Source: Victivallales bacterium (GTDB taxonomy: Bacteria; Verrucomicrobiota; Lentisphaeria; Oligosphaerales; Oligosphaeraceae). Taken from it: a stretch of 33,906 nucleotides of DNA. The notes below the pieces were generated by a model that was not told the DNA's origin, searched no databases, and saw only the letters and a program-made list of their open reading frames with translations. Shown in pieces: positions 13,379 through 21,033 of this stretch (position 1 is the first letter of the stretch; the number at the start of each line of letters is the position of its first letter). The stretch spans positions 1 to 33,906 of the forward strand of contig JAFRLI010000334.1 of assembly GCA_017431255.1 (NCBI GenBank), written 5' to 3'. A program made the translations under genes and the position numbers.

Positions 13379-14730
13379 TTGCCCACCTCCTTCTTTTTCG
13401 GCGGGAAGTGCTTCGCCAAGAAGGCGTCCTGGCGGCGACGCGCCCACTGGGCGGCCTCAGATTCCCAGTAGAGAATCGTGTTGTGGTGACCATTTGGAAT
13501 GAGGACATACTCATATGGCTTGCCCAGCCGCTTCAGTTCCGCGACCAAATCCTCGTGGCTGAGGTGGAAGACGCTGCCATCGTAGGTTTCTCCCATGAAG
13601 AGGAGCATCGGGCACTGAAGCAAATCCGCATTCTGGACGATGCTCCGTTTTTTCAGACCGTTCAATTGGTTCGCAACAGGTTGGTTGCGGAAGTCCGCCC
13701 AGGAAAGCCAATTGTTCGCAGCGCGACGCATACGATCATAGCAATAGCGTTGCGGATTGACGAGCCAGGCATCGTAACTCACGACTGCCTTCGCCTTTGC
13801 GCCAGAGCGTGCCGCCACGAGCAACCCCACGCCTGCCCCAAAACTATGTCCCACCATCGCGAACTCGTTCGGCTTCACATACGGCAGTTTCCACGCCGCG
13901 GAGAGCATCGCCAGGCAGTCATCCACCTCCCCTTCCAGATTTTCTATCTCTCCCTCGCAACGCAACACCTTCCCATTTACCATAAGCGGACGCTGGAACA
14001 AATCCTCCCCGCGCATCGCGGGCCCTGCAATGACATACCCTGTCTCCGCCAGGCCCGCCAGCCAGTCCAGAAACTCCACAGGAAGCCCAAACGCTGCACC
14101 ATGGCAATACAGCAACAAGGGATAGTTGTCTCCAGCCTTTGGCTCCTTCGGACGAATGACCACCCCGTATTGCCGCAACGTATCCACCGTCCATTCCACA
14201 ACGTCCACCATCACGCCTTCGTGTCCGCGCAGGCCATACGATGCCAGCGTTGTGAAGGTCGCATCAGGAACAGGAGGCCACTTCACAGGCGGCAGCGGCT
14301 TCAGATTCTCCAACTTCCCCGCGCCCGCCTTCCAGAAAGCCAACGCTTCCAGGCGGTTTCCCTTGACCTCGGCGAGCCGTCCGTCAAACCAGGCTTGCAG
14401 GGCATCGTGGACATCCAGTCCCGCCAGGAACGGCTCTTTGAGCGCTTCCACAAGTTGCTCCTCGGCAATCGTCATGGGGCGCTGCTCGATGTTTTCCAGC
14501 CCAGGACGCACTGTATCCCCGCAGAACGCAACCAACCCCAGAAACAAAATAGGTAATATGGAGGTAATTGCAAAACAACCGTCCAACCGCCAAAACGCCG
14601 CAAGCGAGGACGAAGAGCGAAGACTCGGTGCGGTGACCACACCAAGTTTGAGCGAGGAAGCCATCGCGCTGCGCCGTGAAGGCGGTTGGGATGAGAGTTT
14701 TGCAATTCCCTCTATCGATTTGAAGTTCAT
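13375..14730 (-). CDS. esterase/dienelactone hydrolase-like protein with in-frame repeat insertion in the signal peptide
   Basis: 451 residues. The start at 14730 is strong: GGAGG lies 7 bases upstream and the ATG overlaps the previous stop (ATGA). The catalytic part has LLLYCHGAAFGLP, nucleophile elbow GHSFGAG (Ser296), a possible acid in FMGETYDGS and a His in PNGHHNT, suggesting an esterase or peptidase-like alpha/beta hydrolase acting on an ester substrate. Residues ~7-57 are encoded by the 152-bp element E3. Removing the element and a 4-bp duplication would give MNFKSILPILFLGLVAF, a normal signal sequence, so the ancestral protein was probably exported. As it stands the hydrophobic stretch begins near residue 58. 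Whether export survives is unknown. The remaining protein and its operon overlaps look intact, so this is not an obvious pseudogene. Confidence 0.85.
   Translation of the reverse strand: MNFKSIEGIAKLSSQPPSRRSAMASSLKLGVVTAPSLRSSSSLAAFWRLDGCFAITSILPILFLGLVAFCGDTVRPGLENIEQRPMTIAEEQLVEALKEPFLAGLDVHDALQAWFDGRLAEVKGNRLEALAFWKAGAGKLENLKPLPPVKWPPVPDATFTTLASYGLRGHEGVMVDVVEWTVDTLRQYGVVIRPKEPKAGDNYPLLLYCHGAAFGLPVEFLDWLAGLAETGYVIAGPAMRGEDLFQRPLMVNGKVLRCEGEIENLEGEVDDCLAMLSAAWKLPYVKPNEFAMVGHSFGAGVGLLVAARSGAKAKAVVSYDAWLVNPQRYCYDRMRRAANNWLSWADFRNQPVANQLNGLKKRSIVQNADLLQCPMLLFMGETYDGSVFHLSHEDLVAELKRLGKPYEYVLIPNGHHNTILYWESEAAQWARRRQDAFLAKHFPPKKKEVGK
14561..14712 (-). repeat. 152-bp palindromic element, copy E3, inside a coding region
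   Basis: Full copy in the reverse orientation relative to E1. The ends are GAGGTAATTGCAAAAC at 14561 and GTTTTGCAATTCCCTC ending at 14712. Flanking tetramers TATG and TATC match at 3 of 4 bases, a possible decayed target duplication. With a 4-bp duplication the insertion adds 156 bases, exactly 52 codons, so the host gene stays in frame. It has no stop codon in the host frame. The central hairpin arms keep pairing through G-T wobble changes relative to E1. Confidence 0.92.
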
Positions 14731-15500
14731 TTCGTTTCCTCCGTTGAAGGCGCGAGAAAGTCAGCAATGGGGGTATTGACGGCATCGGATTCGAAGTAGT
14801 CCACCTGTCCCCAGAACGGCTTGTCCGCTATGATTCGCGCGTCAGAACGCGCCACAAGTCCCTCCCAGGTGCGTGGATATGTCTTTGCCCCTGTGACATG
14901 CAACAACAGGACGCGGCACGTTTCGGGTATGGACGCAGCGTCCAGCTTTGCCGTTTGCATTTCCGTAATGAGGCGTTCCGAAAGCACGAAGCCGCCGAAG
15001 TCCCGCGCACCAGGAGGCAACGTACCTTCTGCCACGGGTGCCTTGCCCATCATATCCTTGATTTTCTGGCGACGCTCCAAGTCGTTGAACAGTTCCGCAC
15101 CCGTCAGAATCGGTTCGCAAAGCACGAGTTTCGTGCACAAATTGGCGCAACCTGCGGCCAGAATGGCTCCCGCGCGGAATCCAAGGCACGTGCAGTCTGA
15201 GACCCCAGCAAGTCCTTTCAGGAAGGCAACGGCAGCGCGTGCCTCCTCCTGCCAGTCATTCCAACTTGCCGCTTCATGCACGCCAGAACTGTCCCCTGTG
15301 CCAGAAAAATCGAAGCGAAGCACGGCGACTCCACGGGAGCAGAGTTGTCGGGCAAGACGCACGAGCATCCGATAGGCGCAACGCTTTTCCTCGCCAAATG
15401 GCTCGCAGAGAACTGCCGCTGTAACTGCCTTCCCTTTCGGAAGGTATGCTGTTGCATAAAGGCTGCGTTGGTTGACTTTGAAATATCCGTGTTGTTCCAT
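14727..15500 (-). CDS. alpha/beta hydrolase-like protein lacking the catalytic Ser
   Basis: 257 residues from ATG 15500; upstream in-frame codons to 15614 come from the GGCGTCCCGC repeats and are not protein-like. It has the fold signature CEPFGEEKRCAYR (~32-44) and LRFDFSGTGDSSG (~61-73). The nucleophile elbow reads CLGFRAGA, with Arg109 where Ser is expected. That Gly-x-Arg-x-Gly form is characteristic of the exosortase-A-associated hydrolase 2 type (from memory). It is therefore probably not a classical serine hydrolase, or it uses another mechanism. No ribosome-binding site is clear. It opens the coupled operon: its TGA overlaps the next ATG. The upstream gap to the ABC exporter is 149 bases of repeats, so read-through from the exporter is possible. 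Confidence 0.8.
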   Translation of the reverse strand: MEQHGYFKVNQRSLYATAYLPKGKAVTAAVLCEPFGEEKRCAYRMLVRLARQLCSRGVAVLRFDFSGTGDSSGVHEAASWNDWQEEARAAVAFLKGLAGVSDCTCLGFRAGAILAAGCANLCTKLVLCEPILTGAELFNDLERRQKIKDMMGKAPVAEGTLPPGARDFGGFVLSERLITEMQTAKLDAASIPETCRVLLLHVTGAKTYPRTWEGLVARSDARIIADKPFWGQVDYFESDAVNTPIADFLAPSTEETK

Positions 15501-15509
15501 ATTGGTGTA

Positions 15510-15611
15510 CCGATGGCGTCCCGCTGGCGGAAGAAAAGTCCCGACGGCGTCCCGCCGGCCTCCCTGACCGTTCTCTGTACGCATTGCGTCCCGATGGCGT
15601 CCCGCCGTCGG
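15510..15611. repeat. three 21-bp GGCGTCCCGC repeats
   Basis: Units CCGATGGCGTCCCGCTGGCGG (15510), CCGACGGCGTCCCGCCGG (15541) and CCGATGGCGTCCCGCCGTCGG (15591), plus a fragment GCATTGCGTC before the last. Spacing between units is 10 and about 30 bases. Each is partly self-complementary. They fill the gap between the hydrolase operon and the ABC exporter. A diverged inverted copy lies at 22174-22194. Confidence 0.85.
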
Positions 15612-15649
15612 CAATTCGCTTTGCTAAGGAAACGCTTGTGTGAGGTGGA

Positions 15650-17572
15650 TTATTGGGTGGCTCCTGTGTTTTGAGATTGTTCCAGTCGCCAGTAGGCACC
15701 TTTGGCGGCAAGAAGTTCCTCCCGGGAACCTTGTTCGGCAATGCGTCCCTGTTCCAGGACGAGGATGGTGTCTGCGTCGCGAATGGTGGAGAGTCGGTGT
15801 GCGATAACGATGCAGGTTCGTCCTTTCATGAGGTGAATCATGGCACGCTGGACAAGGAGTTCGGTACGTGTGTCAATGGAGGAAGTGGCCTCGTCCAGGA
15901 TGAGGACAGGCGGGTCAGCAAGGACGGCGCGCGCGATACACAGCAACTGCCGTTGTCCCTGGCTGAGGTTGCCGCCGTTGTCCGTGAGAGGCGTATCGTA
16001 GCCCTGCGGGAGGCGCGAAATGAAATGGTCGGCGCCAACGGTCCGCGCGGCGGCTTCGACCTGCTCGTCCGTCGCCTCCAATCGTCCATATCGAATGTTT
16101 TCTCGGACGGTTCCCGAAAAGAGCCAGGTGTCCTGGAGGACCATGGCGATGGAGGTCCGCAGATCGGCGCGTGGAATGTCCCGCAGCGGCACACCGTCCA
16201 GACGGATTTTCCCGTGGGCGACCTCGTAGAATCGCATGAGGAGGCTGACGATCGTGGTCTTTCCGGAACCCGTCGTTCCGACCAGTGCGACCTTGCGCCC
16301 TGGTGCGACATGCAGCGTAAAGCCGTGCAGGACCGGCTCCCCTTCCTTGTATTGGAAGTCGATGTTCTCGAAGTCCAGTTCTCCACGGACGGGACGTGGC
16401 AGGCACGTTTTGCCAGCGTCCTCTTCTGGCGGTTGTTCCAGTACCTCAAACACACGTTCCGCACCGGCCAGAGCGGACTGAATGTCGTTGTACTGGTTCG
16501 CGATGTCCATCGCCGGCCGCATAAAATGCCGCGAATACTGAATGAACGCCGCAATGACGCCAACCGTGATGCTTCCCCGACTCGCCAGCCACCCGCCGAC
16601 ACCCACCAGCACCGCATACCCCAAGTTGCTCATCAGGTTCATCATCGGTCCCACACAGCCACCCATCGCACGTGCCAAAATCCCGACGCGACGCATCTCC
16701 TGGTTCAGGGCACGAAAGTCTTCCAATGCAGAAGCTTCATGATTGAAAGCCTTTACAACTCGCAATGAGGATGCGGTCTCCTCAATGTGACTGTTCAGCA
16801 ACCCCAGGATCGTCTGCTGCGACAGGAAGCACGCGCGAATGTTCCGCGCCATTACGCGGGAAACCAGGACGCAAAGCGGGATGACCAATAGCGTGACCAA
16901 CGTCAACATCGGGCTTAACCAAAGCATCGCACCAACCGCGCAAACCATCATCAGCGCATTCCCGAAAAACTGCACCAATCCACGCGAAAGCATATTCGAG
17001 ACCAACTCGACATCGTTTGTCGCACGGCTCAAAATCTCCCCTGTCGTCATTCGGTCCAGATACGACAACGGCAATTGAAGCAGATGCCGGCACAGGCGAT
17101 TGCGCAGCGCCATCAGGACGCTTTGAGCCAGACGCGACCCAAGCCATCCCTGCAAAAACGACAGCAACGCCCCCAGCGCGTAGCACACTACCAGGAAACT
17201 CAGTTCCCGAAGCAGTCCACCCGGAAGCCCCTCCCCTGTCTTCGCACCGTTCGCAATGCAGTCCACGGCACGACGGATGAACACTGGCTGAACCACCGAC
17301 AGAACCGCCCCGAACGATACCAGCGCAAACACCAATGCAATCCACATCCGGTGCTCTCCCGCAACCGCTACCACGCGCAGGAAACTCTGCCACGGCGAAC
17401 CCGCACGCTGCAAGGGCGCGGACATCCTTCCGCCAGGTCCATGATGGGCTGCGGCATTTGCACGCCCCGCATTTGCCAGGCGAGCCTCCTTGCTGCCGGG
17501 ACGATATGCCTCCATCAGGCGGCGATACCGCTGAGGCAGGTGCAATTGCAGCGATTTTGCCAGGCGTCCCAT
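15650..17572 (-). CDS. ABC exporter half-transporter, catalytically complete subunit
   Basis: 640 residues: a ~55-residue basic N-terminal extension, a six-helix type IV (exporter) membrane domain (~70-370), then an ATPase domain. Walker A GTTGSGKTT is near residue 431, Walker B VLILDEATSSID near 555 with the catalytic Glu, and the H-loop is IAHRLS. The signature is LSQGQRQ rather than LSGGQ. It forms a heterodimer with the next gene upstream in the operon: the starts and stops overlap as TGATG at 17570-17574, with GGGAGG 9 bases before the ATG. Such heterodimers (LmrCD, BmrCD, TM287/288 types) export drugs, lipids or peptides; the substrate is unknown. The degenerate signature here should pair with the degenerate Walker site of the partner, as expected. 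Confidence 0.93.
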   Translation of the reverse strand: MGRLAKSLQLHLPQRYRRLMEAYRPGSKEARLANAGRANAAAHHGPGGRMSAPLQRAGSPWQSFLRVVAVAGEHRMWIALVFALVSFGAVLSVVQPVFIRRAVDCIANGAKTGEGLPGGLLRELSFLVVCYALGALLSFLQGWLGSRLAQSVLMALRNRLCRHLLQLPLSYLDRMTTGEILSRATNDVELVSNMLSRGLVQFFGNALMMVCAVGAMLWLSPMLTLVTLLVIPLCVLVSRVMARNIRACFLSQQTILGLLNSHIEETASSLRVVKAFNHEASALEDFRALNQEMRRVGILARAMGGCVGPMMNLMSNLGYAVLVGVGGWLASRGSITVGVIAAFIQYSRHFMRPAMDIANQYNDIQSALAGAERVFEVLEQPPEEDAGKTCLPRPVRGELDFENIDFQYKEGEPVLHGFTLHVAPGRKVALVGTTGSGKTTIVSLLMRFYEVAHGKIRLDGVPLRDIPRADLRTSIAMVLQDTWLFSGTVRENIRYGRLEATDEQVEAAARTVGADHFISRLPQGYDTPLTDNGGNLSQGQRQLLCIARAVLADPPVLILDEATSSIDTRTELLVQRAMIHLMKGRTCIVIAHRLSTIRDADTILVLEQGRIAEQGSREELLAAKGAYWRLEQSQNTGATQ

Positions 17573-19314
17573 CAGTCATTCCCTCCCACGCGGTCATTTC
17601 CCGTCTGCGAAGCCACGATTTCCCGATACACCTGGCATCCAGAAAGAAGTTCTTCGTGCGTACCGATTCCTGCGACCTTTCCGTCGGCAAGGACCAAGAT
17701 GGCGTCTGCCTCGCGGACGGAGGAGATTCGTTGAGCGACGAGAAGGATGCTGGTGCCCGCCATGCGTTCCGCGATGGCATGTCTCAGGCGTGCCTCGGTG
17801 GCGGCGTCCAGAGCGGAGGCGCAGTCGTCCAGAATGAGGAGGCGTGGCTTGCGGACGAGTGCGCGGGCAATGGAGACGCGTTGCTTTTGGCCGCCCGATA
17901 GATTAAGACCGCGCTGTCCGACAATGGTATCAAGACCATCCTGGAAGCGGGAGATGAACACGGTGGCCTGCGCAATGTCAGCGGCCTCGCGGATTTCGTC
18001 CTCAGTGGCGTCGAGTTTTCCCCAGCGGATGTTTTCGCGAAGGGTTCCGCTGAAAAGGACGGCGTCCTGAAGGACGATGGCAATGTCTTCGCGAAGCGTG
18101 GCCAAGGGATAGGAACGGACATCCTTGCCATCCAAGAGGATGCTTCCTTTCGTACAATCGTGGAATCGCGGGATGAGATGCACGATGGTGCTTTTGCCAG
18201 AACCAGTCGCACCCAGGATAGCCAGGGTCTTGCCGGGGCGCAAGTGGAAACTGACGCCTTGCAAAATGGGGTCGCCAGCCGCGCCGGGATACTGGAAAAC
18301 GACATCGCGGAACTCCAAATCTACGCCAGGAATGGTTGAAGTCGTCGTATCGGTGCCCAAATCCGGGACGGAACTGGTGGCGTCCAGAACCTCGCGGATG
18401 CGGTCGGCAGAAGCCTTTGCCCTCGCAAAGTCATTGAGAATGAAAGCGACGCCCATGAAGGAGAATAGAATCTGCGTGAGGTAGTTGACCATCGCCATCA
18501 CCCCGCCAACCTCCAAATGCCCCGCCACGAACTCGCGTCCGCCCAGCCAAAGCACCGCCACGATTCCCAAGTTCATGCAGAAGAAGGTGAACGGCATCAG
18601 CGTCGAAAACAACACAGCCACCTGCACATTTCTCGCCGCCAAATCCTCGTTTGCCTCCCGAAAACGCGCCTCTTCATACGCACTCCGCTGGAATGCCTTC
18701 ACCACACGAATGCCAGACAATCCCTCCCGAAGAACCCCGTTCAACGTGTCCAGACAACGCTGGATTTTCCCGAACAAGGGACGAATCAGGCGAAACCCCG
18801 TAAATGCCATAAACAACACCAGCGGCATCAATACCACCAGGATTCCTCCCATCTTGGGATGAATCGAAAGTGCCATCACGCATCCCCCAATCACCATCAG
18901 TGGCTGCCGAACAATCATGTGCAGGAACATTTGGAAAAATCCCTGGACATTGTTCACATCCTGCGTCAGGCGAGTCACCAACGACTCCGTGCGAAAACGG
19001 TCCGCCTCCGCAAAGGACAGTCCCAGCAGGTGTGCAAACACCCCTTCCCGCAAATCTGCCCCGAAACTCTGCCCCGCCACGCTCGCAAACAGCGTGCAGC
19101 CGACACCCCCCAGAACCGCCAGCAACGATGTCAAAAGCATCTTGACACAAAGGGTCCCGATGAGAGGCAAGTCGCCGTGAGCGACTCCATCATCCACGAT
19201 TTGCGCCATGAAGCGGGGTTGCAACAAATCCATCGCAACCTCGACCGCCATGCAGGTCGGGGCTAGCATCGCCCACCATTTGTAGCGGGCCGCATATTTC
19301 ACGATGCGTCGCAT
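17572..19314 (-). CDS. ABC exporter half-transporter, degenerate-site subunit
   Basis: 580 residues with six membrane helices (~15-300) and an ATPase domain. Walker A GATGSGKST is near residue 367 and signature LSGGQKQR is intact. The Walker B region reads LLILDDCASALD (near 492), with Asp in place of the catalytic Glu, and the H-loop reads LLVAQRIS, with Gln in place of His. These are the two substitutions typical of the non-hydrolysing site in asymmetric exporters such as TM287/288. Together with the partner at 15650-17572 it makes one active and one regulatory ATP site. AGGA lies 5 bases before ATG 19314. Element E4 occupies nearly the whole gap to the amino-acid importer ATPase, so the exporter may be transcribed with the importer. 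Confidence 0.93.
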   Translation of the reverse strand: MRRIVKYAARYKWWAMLAPTCMAVEVAMDLLQPRFMAQIVDDGVAHGDLPLIGTLCVKMLLTSLLAVLGGVGCTLFASVAGQSFGADLREGVFAHLLGLSFAEADRFRTESLVTRLTQDVNNVQGFFQMFLHMIVRQPLMVIGGCVMALSIHPKMGGILVVLMPLVLFMAFTGFRLIRPLFGKIQRCLDTLNGVLREGLSGIRVVKAFQRSAYEEARFREANEDLAARNVQVAVLFSTLMPFTFFCMNLGIVAVLWLGGREFVAGHLEVGGVMAMVNYLTQILFSFMGVAFILNDFARAKASADRIREVLDATSSVPDLGTDTTTSTIPGVDLEFRDVVFQYPGAAGDPILQGVSFHLRPGKTLAILGATGSGKSTIVHLIPRFHDCTKGSILLDGKDVRSYPLATLREDIAIVLQDAVLFSGTLRENIRWGKLDATEDEIREAADIAQATVFISRFQDGLDTIVGQRGLNLSGGQKQRVSIARALVRKPRLLILDDCASALDAATEARLRHAIAERMAGTSILLVAQRISSVREADAILVLADGKVAGIGTHEELLSGCQVYREIVASQTGNDRVGGND

Positions 19315-19328
19315 GCAATCCTAAATGA

Positions 19329-19424
19329 GAGGGAATTGCAAAACTCTCATCCCAACCGTCGCGGTGCGATGGCTTCCTCGCTTGCGGCGTTTTGGCGGTT
19401 GGACGGTAATATTGCAATTACCAC
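19329..19424 (+). repeat. palindromic element, internally shortened copy E4
   Basis: Ends GAGGGAATTGCAAAAC and ATTGCAATTACCAC, with the CCCAACCG and CGGTTGGACGG inner pair retained. It is 96 bp, having lost the central hairpin region (56 bp) of the 152-bp family. It begins 15 bases upstream of the exporter start and ends one base before the importer ATPase stop codon (19426-19428), so it makes up most of the 111-base intercistronic gap. Confidence 0.88.
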
Positions 19425-19425
19425 T

Positions 19426-20169
19426 TTAGAGAACCTTTGCGAGGAAGTCATGCAACCGGGGATGCTGCGGATTCGCAAAGAATTCCTTTGGGGTGTTTTG
19501 TTCCAAAATCTTGCCGCCATCCATAAACAGGACGCGGTTGGCGACCTCACGGGCAAAGCCCATTTCGTGCGTGACGACAATCATCGTCATTCCGGCGTCG
19601 GCAAGGTCTTTCATCAGGCTGAGGACCTCCCCGACCATTTCGGGGTCCAGGGCGGAGGTCGGTTCGTCAAACAGCATCACTTCGGGATTCATCGCAAGGG
19701 CGCGCACGATGGCGACACGCTGTTTCTGACCGCCTGAAAGCATGCTGGGATAGGACGCGGCACGGTCGGCCAGACCGATACGCGTCAGCAGGGACATGGC
19801 CTTGTCCACGGCGTCCTTGCGGGACATCAGTTTGAGTTGAACAGGTGCCAGCGTAATGTTCTCCAAGATGGTCTTGTGCGGAAACAGGTTGAAGTGCTGG
19901 AACACCATTCCCATCTTCTGACGCAACAGGTCCACTTTGCAACCTTTGCGCGTGATCTCCACGCCATTCACGAAGATTCGCCCGCTGGTGGGTGTCTCCA
20001 ACAGGTTGAGACACCGCAGGAAGGTGCTTTTGCCAGAGCCGGAAGGACCTATGACCACGACCTTCTCGCCTTTTTGGATTGTCTCCGTAATCCCCGAAAG
20101 CACCTCGTGCTCCCCGAAACTCTTGTGGAGTTCCTGCACCTCGATCATTGCTTGAGTCGTCTTCTCCAT
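19426..20169 (-). CDS. glnQ: polar amino-acid ABC transporter ATPase (GlnQ/HisP type)
   Basis: 247 residues that power amino-acid uptake. Walker [11 protein letters not shown]-loop [11 protein letters not shown], signature LSGGQKQR, Walker [13 protein letters not shown] and H-loop VVTHEMGFA are all intact, and [21 protein letters not shown] is the classic polar-amino-acid ATPase end. GAGGAGG precedes ATG 20169 by 6-7 bases. It is the third gene of the binding protein-permease-ATPase order, 13 bases after the permease stop. The specific amino acid cannot be read from it; the symbol denotes the family only. Confidence 0.93.
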   Translation of the reverse strand: MEKTTQAMIEVQELHKSFGEHEVLSGITETIQKGEKVVVIGPSGSGKSTFLRCLNLLETPTSGRIFVNGVEITRKGCKVDLLRQKMGMVFQHFNLFPHKTILENITLAPVQLKLMSRKDAVDKAMSLLTRIGLADRAASYPSMLSGGQKQRVAIVRALAMNPEVMLFDEPTSALDPEMVGEVLSLMKDLADAGMTMIVVTHEMGFAREVANRVLFMDGGKILEQNTPKEFFANPQHPRLHDFLAKVL

Positions 20170-20182
20170 CGTTGTCCCTCCT

Positions 20183-20902
20183 CTATTTCGCCAGACGACG
20201 GTCGCTTTCCCGCAGACGCGCCTCCAGCAACCGCTGGAACTGCGTCAAGATCAGGACCATGAGCAGGTAAGTCACCGCCACGAACAACAACGGCATGAAC
20301 GCCTGGAACGTGCGCGCGCGCACCAAGTCCGCGGCCTTCGTCAAATCCACAACGGCAATATACCCCACGACGGAGGTTTCCTTGAGCAACGAAATGAGTT
20401 CGTTGCTCAAGGCAGGCAGTACATTCTTGAATGCCTGCGGCAACACGATGAAACGCATGGTCTGCCACGCACTCAATCCCAGCGAACGCCCCGCTTCCGT
20501 CTGCCCGATGTCCACCGCCATGATGCCAGCACGCGCAATCTCCGCAACATACGCTCCTGAATTCACGCCAAATGCGACAATCGCCACCAGAATCGGGTTG
20601 TTCAAACTCATGAATACCACAAAATACCAAATCATCAACTGCACCACAACGGGCGTGCCACGGAAGATGGTCAAATAACAATTCATCAGGAAATTGAGGA
20701 ACTTCATGCGTCCTGTCTGGTGGTGGTATACGCGCAGGATTGCCACAGTCGTCCCAATCAGGACACCCAGCAACAACGCACCTACCGTGATCTCCAAGGT
20801 GACACCTAGACCCGACAAGAACATCTTGTAGCGCGCGTCCGCAACAAATGTCATCTCGACGGCGTGCTTGTAATCCGTCATCAACTGTGAATACAAAGAC
20901 AT
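20183..20902 (-). CDS. polar amino-acid ABC transporter permease (HisM/GlnP type)
   Basis: 239 residues with about five membrane helices. The permease EAA loop is visible as [22 protein letters not shown], and [14 protein letters not shown] with [12 protein letters not shown] are hallmarks of the HisMQ family. A single permease gene is present, so it probably forms a homodimer. It lies between the binding protein and the ATPase. A long imperfect hairpin in the 130-base gap upstream separates it from the binding-protein gene. Start ATG 20902 has only a weak purine-rich stretch upstream. Confidence 0.92.
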   Translation of the reverse strand: MSLYSQLMTDYKHAVEMTFVADARYKMFLSGLGVTLEITVGALLLGVLIGTTVAILRVYHHQTGRMKFLNFLMNCYLTIFRGTPVVVQLMIWYFVVFMSLNNPILVAIVAFGVNSGAYVAEIARAGIMAVDIGQTEAGRSLGLSAWQTMRFIVLPQAFKNVLPALSNELISLLKETSVVGYIAVVDLTKAADLVRARTFQAFMPLLFVAVTYLLMVLILTQFQRLLEARLRESDRRLAK

Positions 20903-20934
20903 CTCAAATCCCTAAAACGAAACAATACTCTTAA

Positions 20935-21033
20935 GGGCACGACTCGGAAGGTACTCTTGGGAAGTTCCCTAAGGAATCGTGCTCCCAAGAGTACCCATGA
21001 AACCATTCTCCGAAGAGTACCCTAGTCGTGCGC
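20935..21033. repeat. intercistronic palindrome between binding protein and permease
   Basis: The outer arms GGGCACGACT (20935-20944) and AGTCGTGCGC (21024-21033) pair, and GGTACTCTTGGGA (20950-20962) pairs with either TCCCAAGAGTACC (20983-20995) or TCCGAAGAGTACC (21009-21021), giving two competing folds. A further TACTCTT lies at 20926. It begins at the binding-protein stop codon. Such structures commonly protect the binding-protein mRNA 3' end or attenuate downstream transcription. Confidence 0.8.

Noticed and set aside
12677-13471. A 264-codon plus-strand frame opposite the hydrolase gene
   Set aside because: Antisense to a gene with an intact catalytic motif and ATGA overlaps at both ends.
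15510-15611. CRISPR-like array
   Set aside because: Only three units with spacers of unequal length (10 and ~30) and variable ends, and no cas gene is present.
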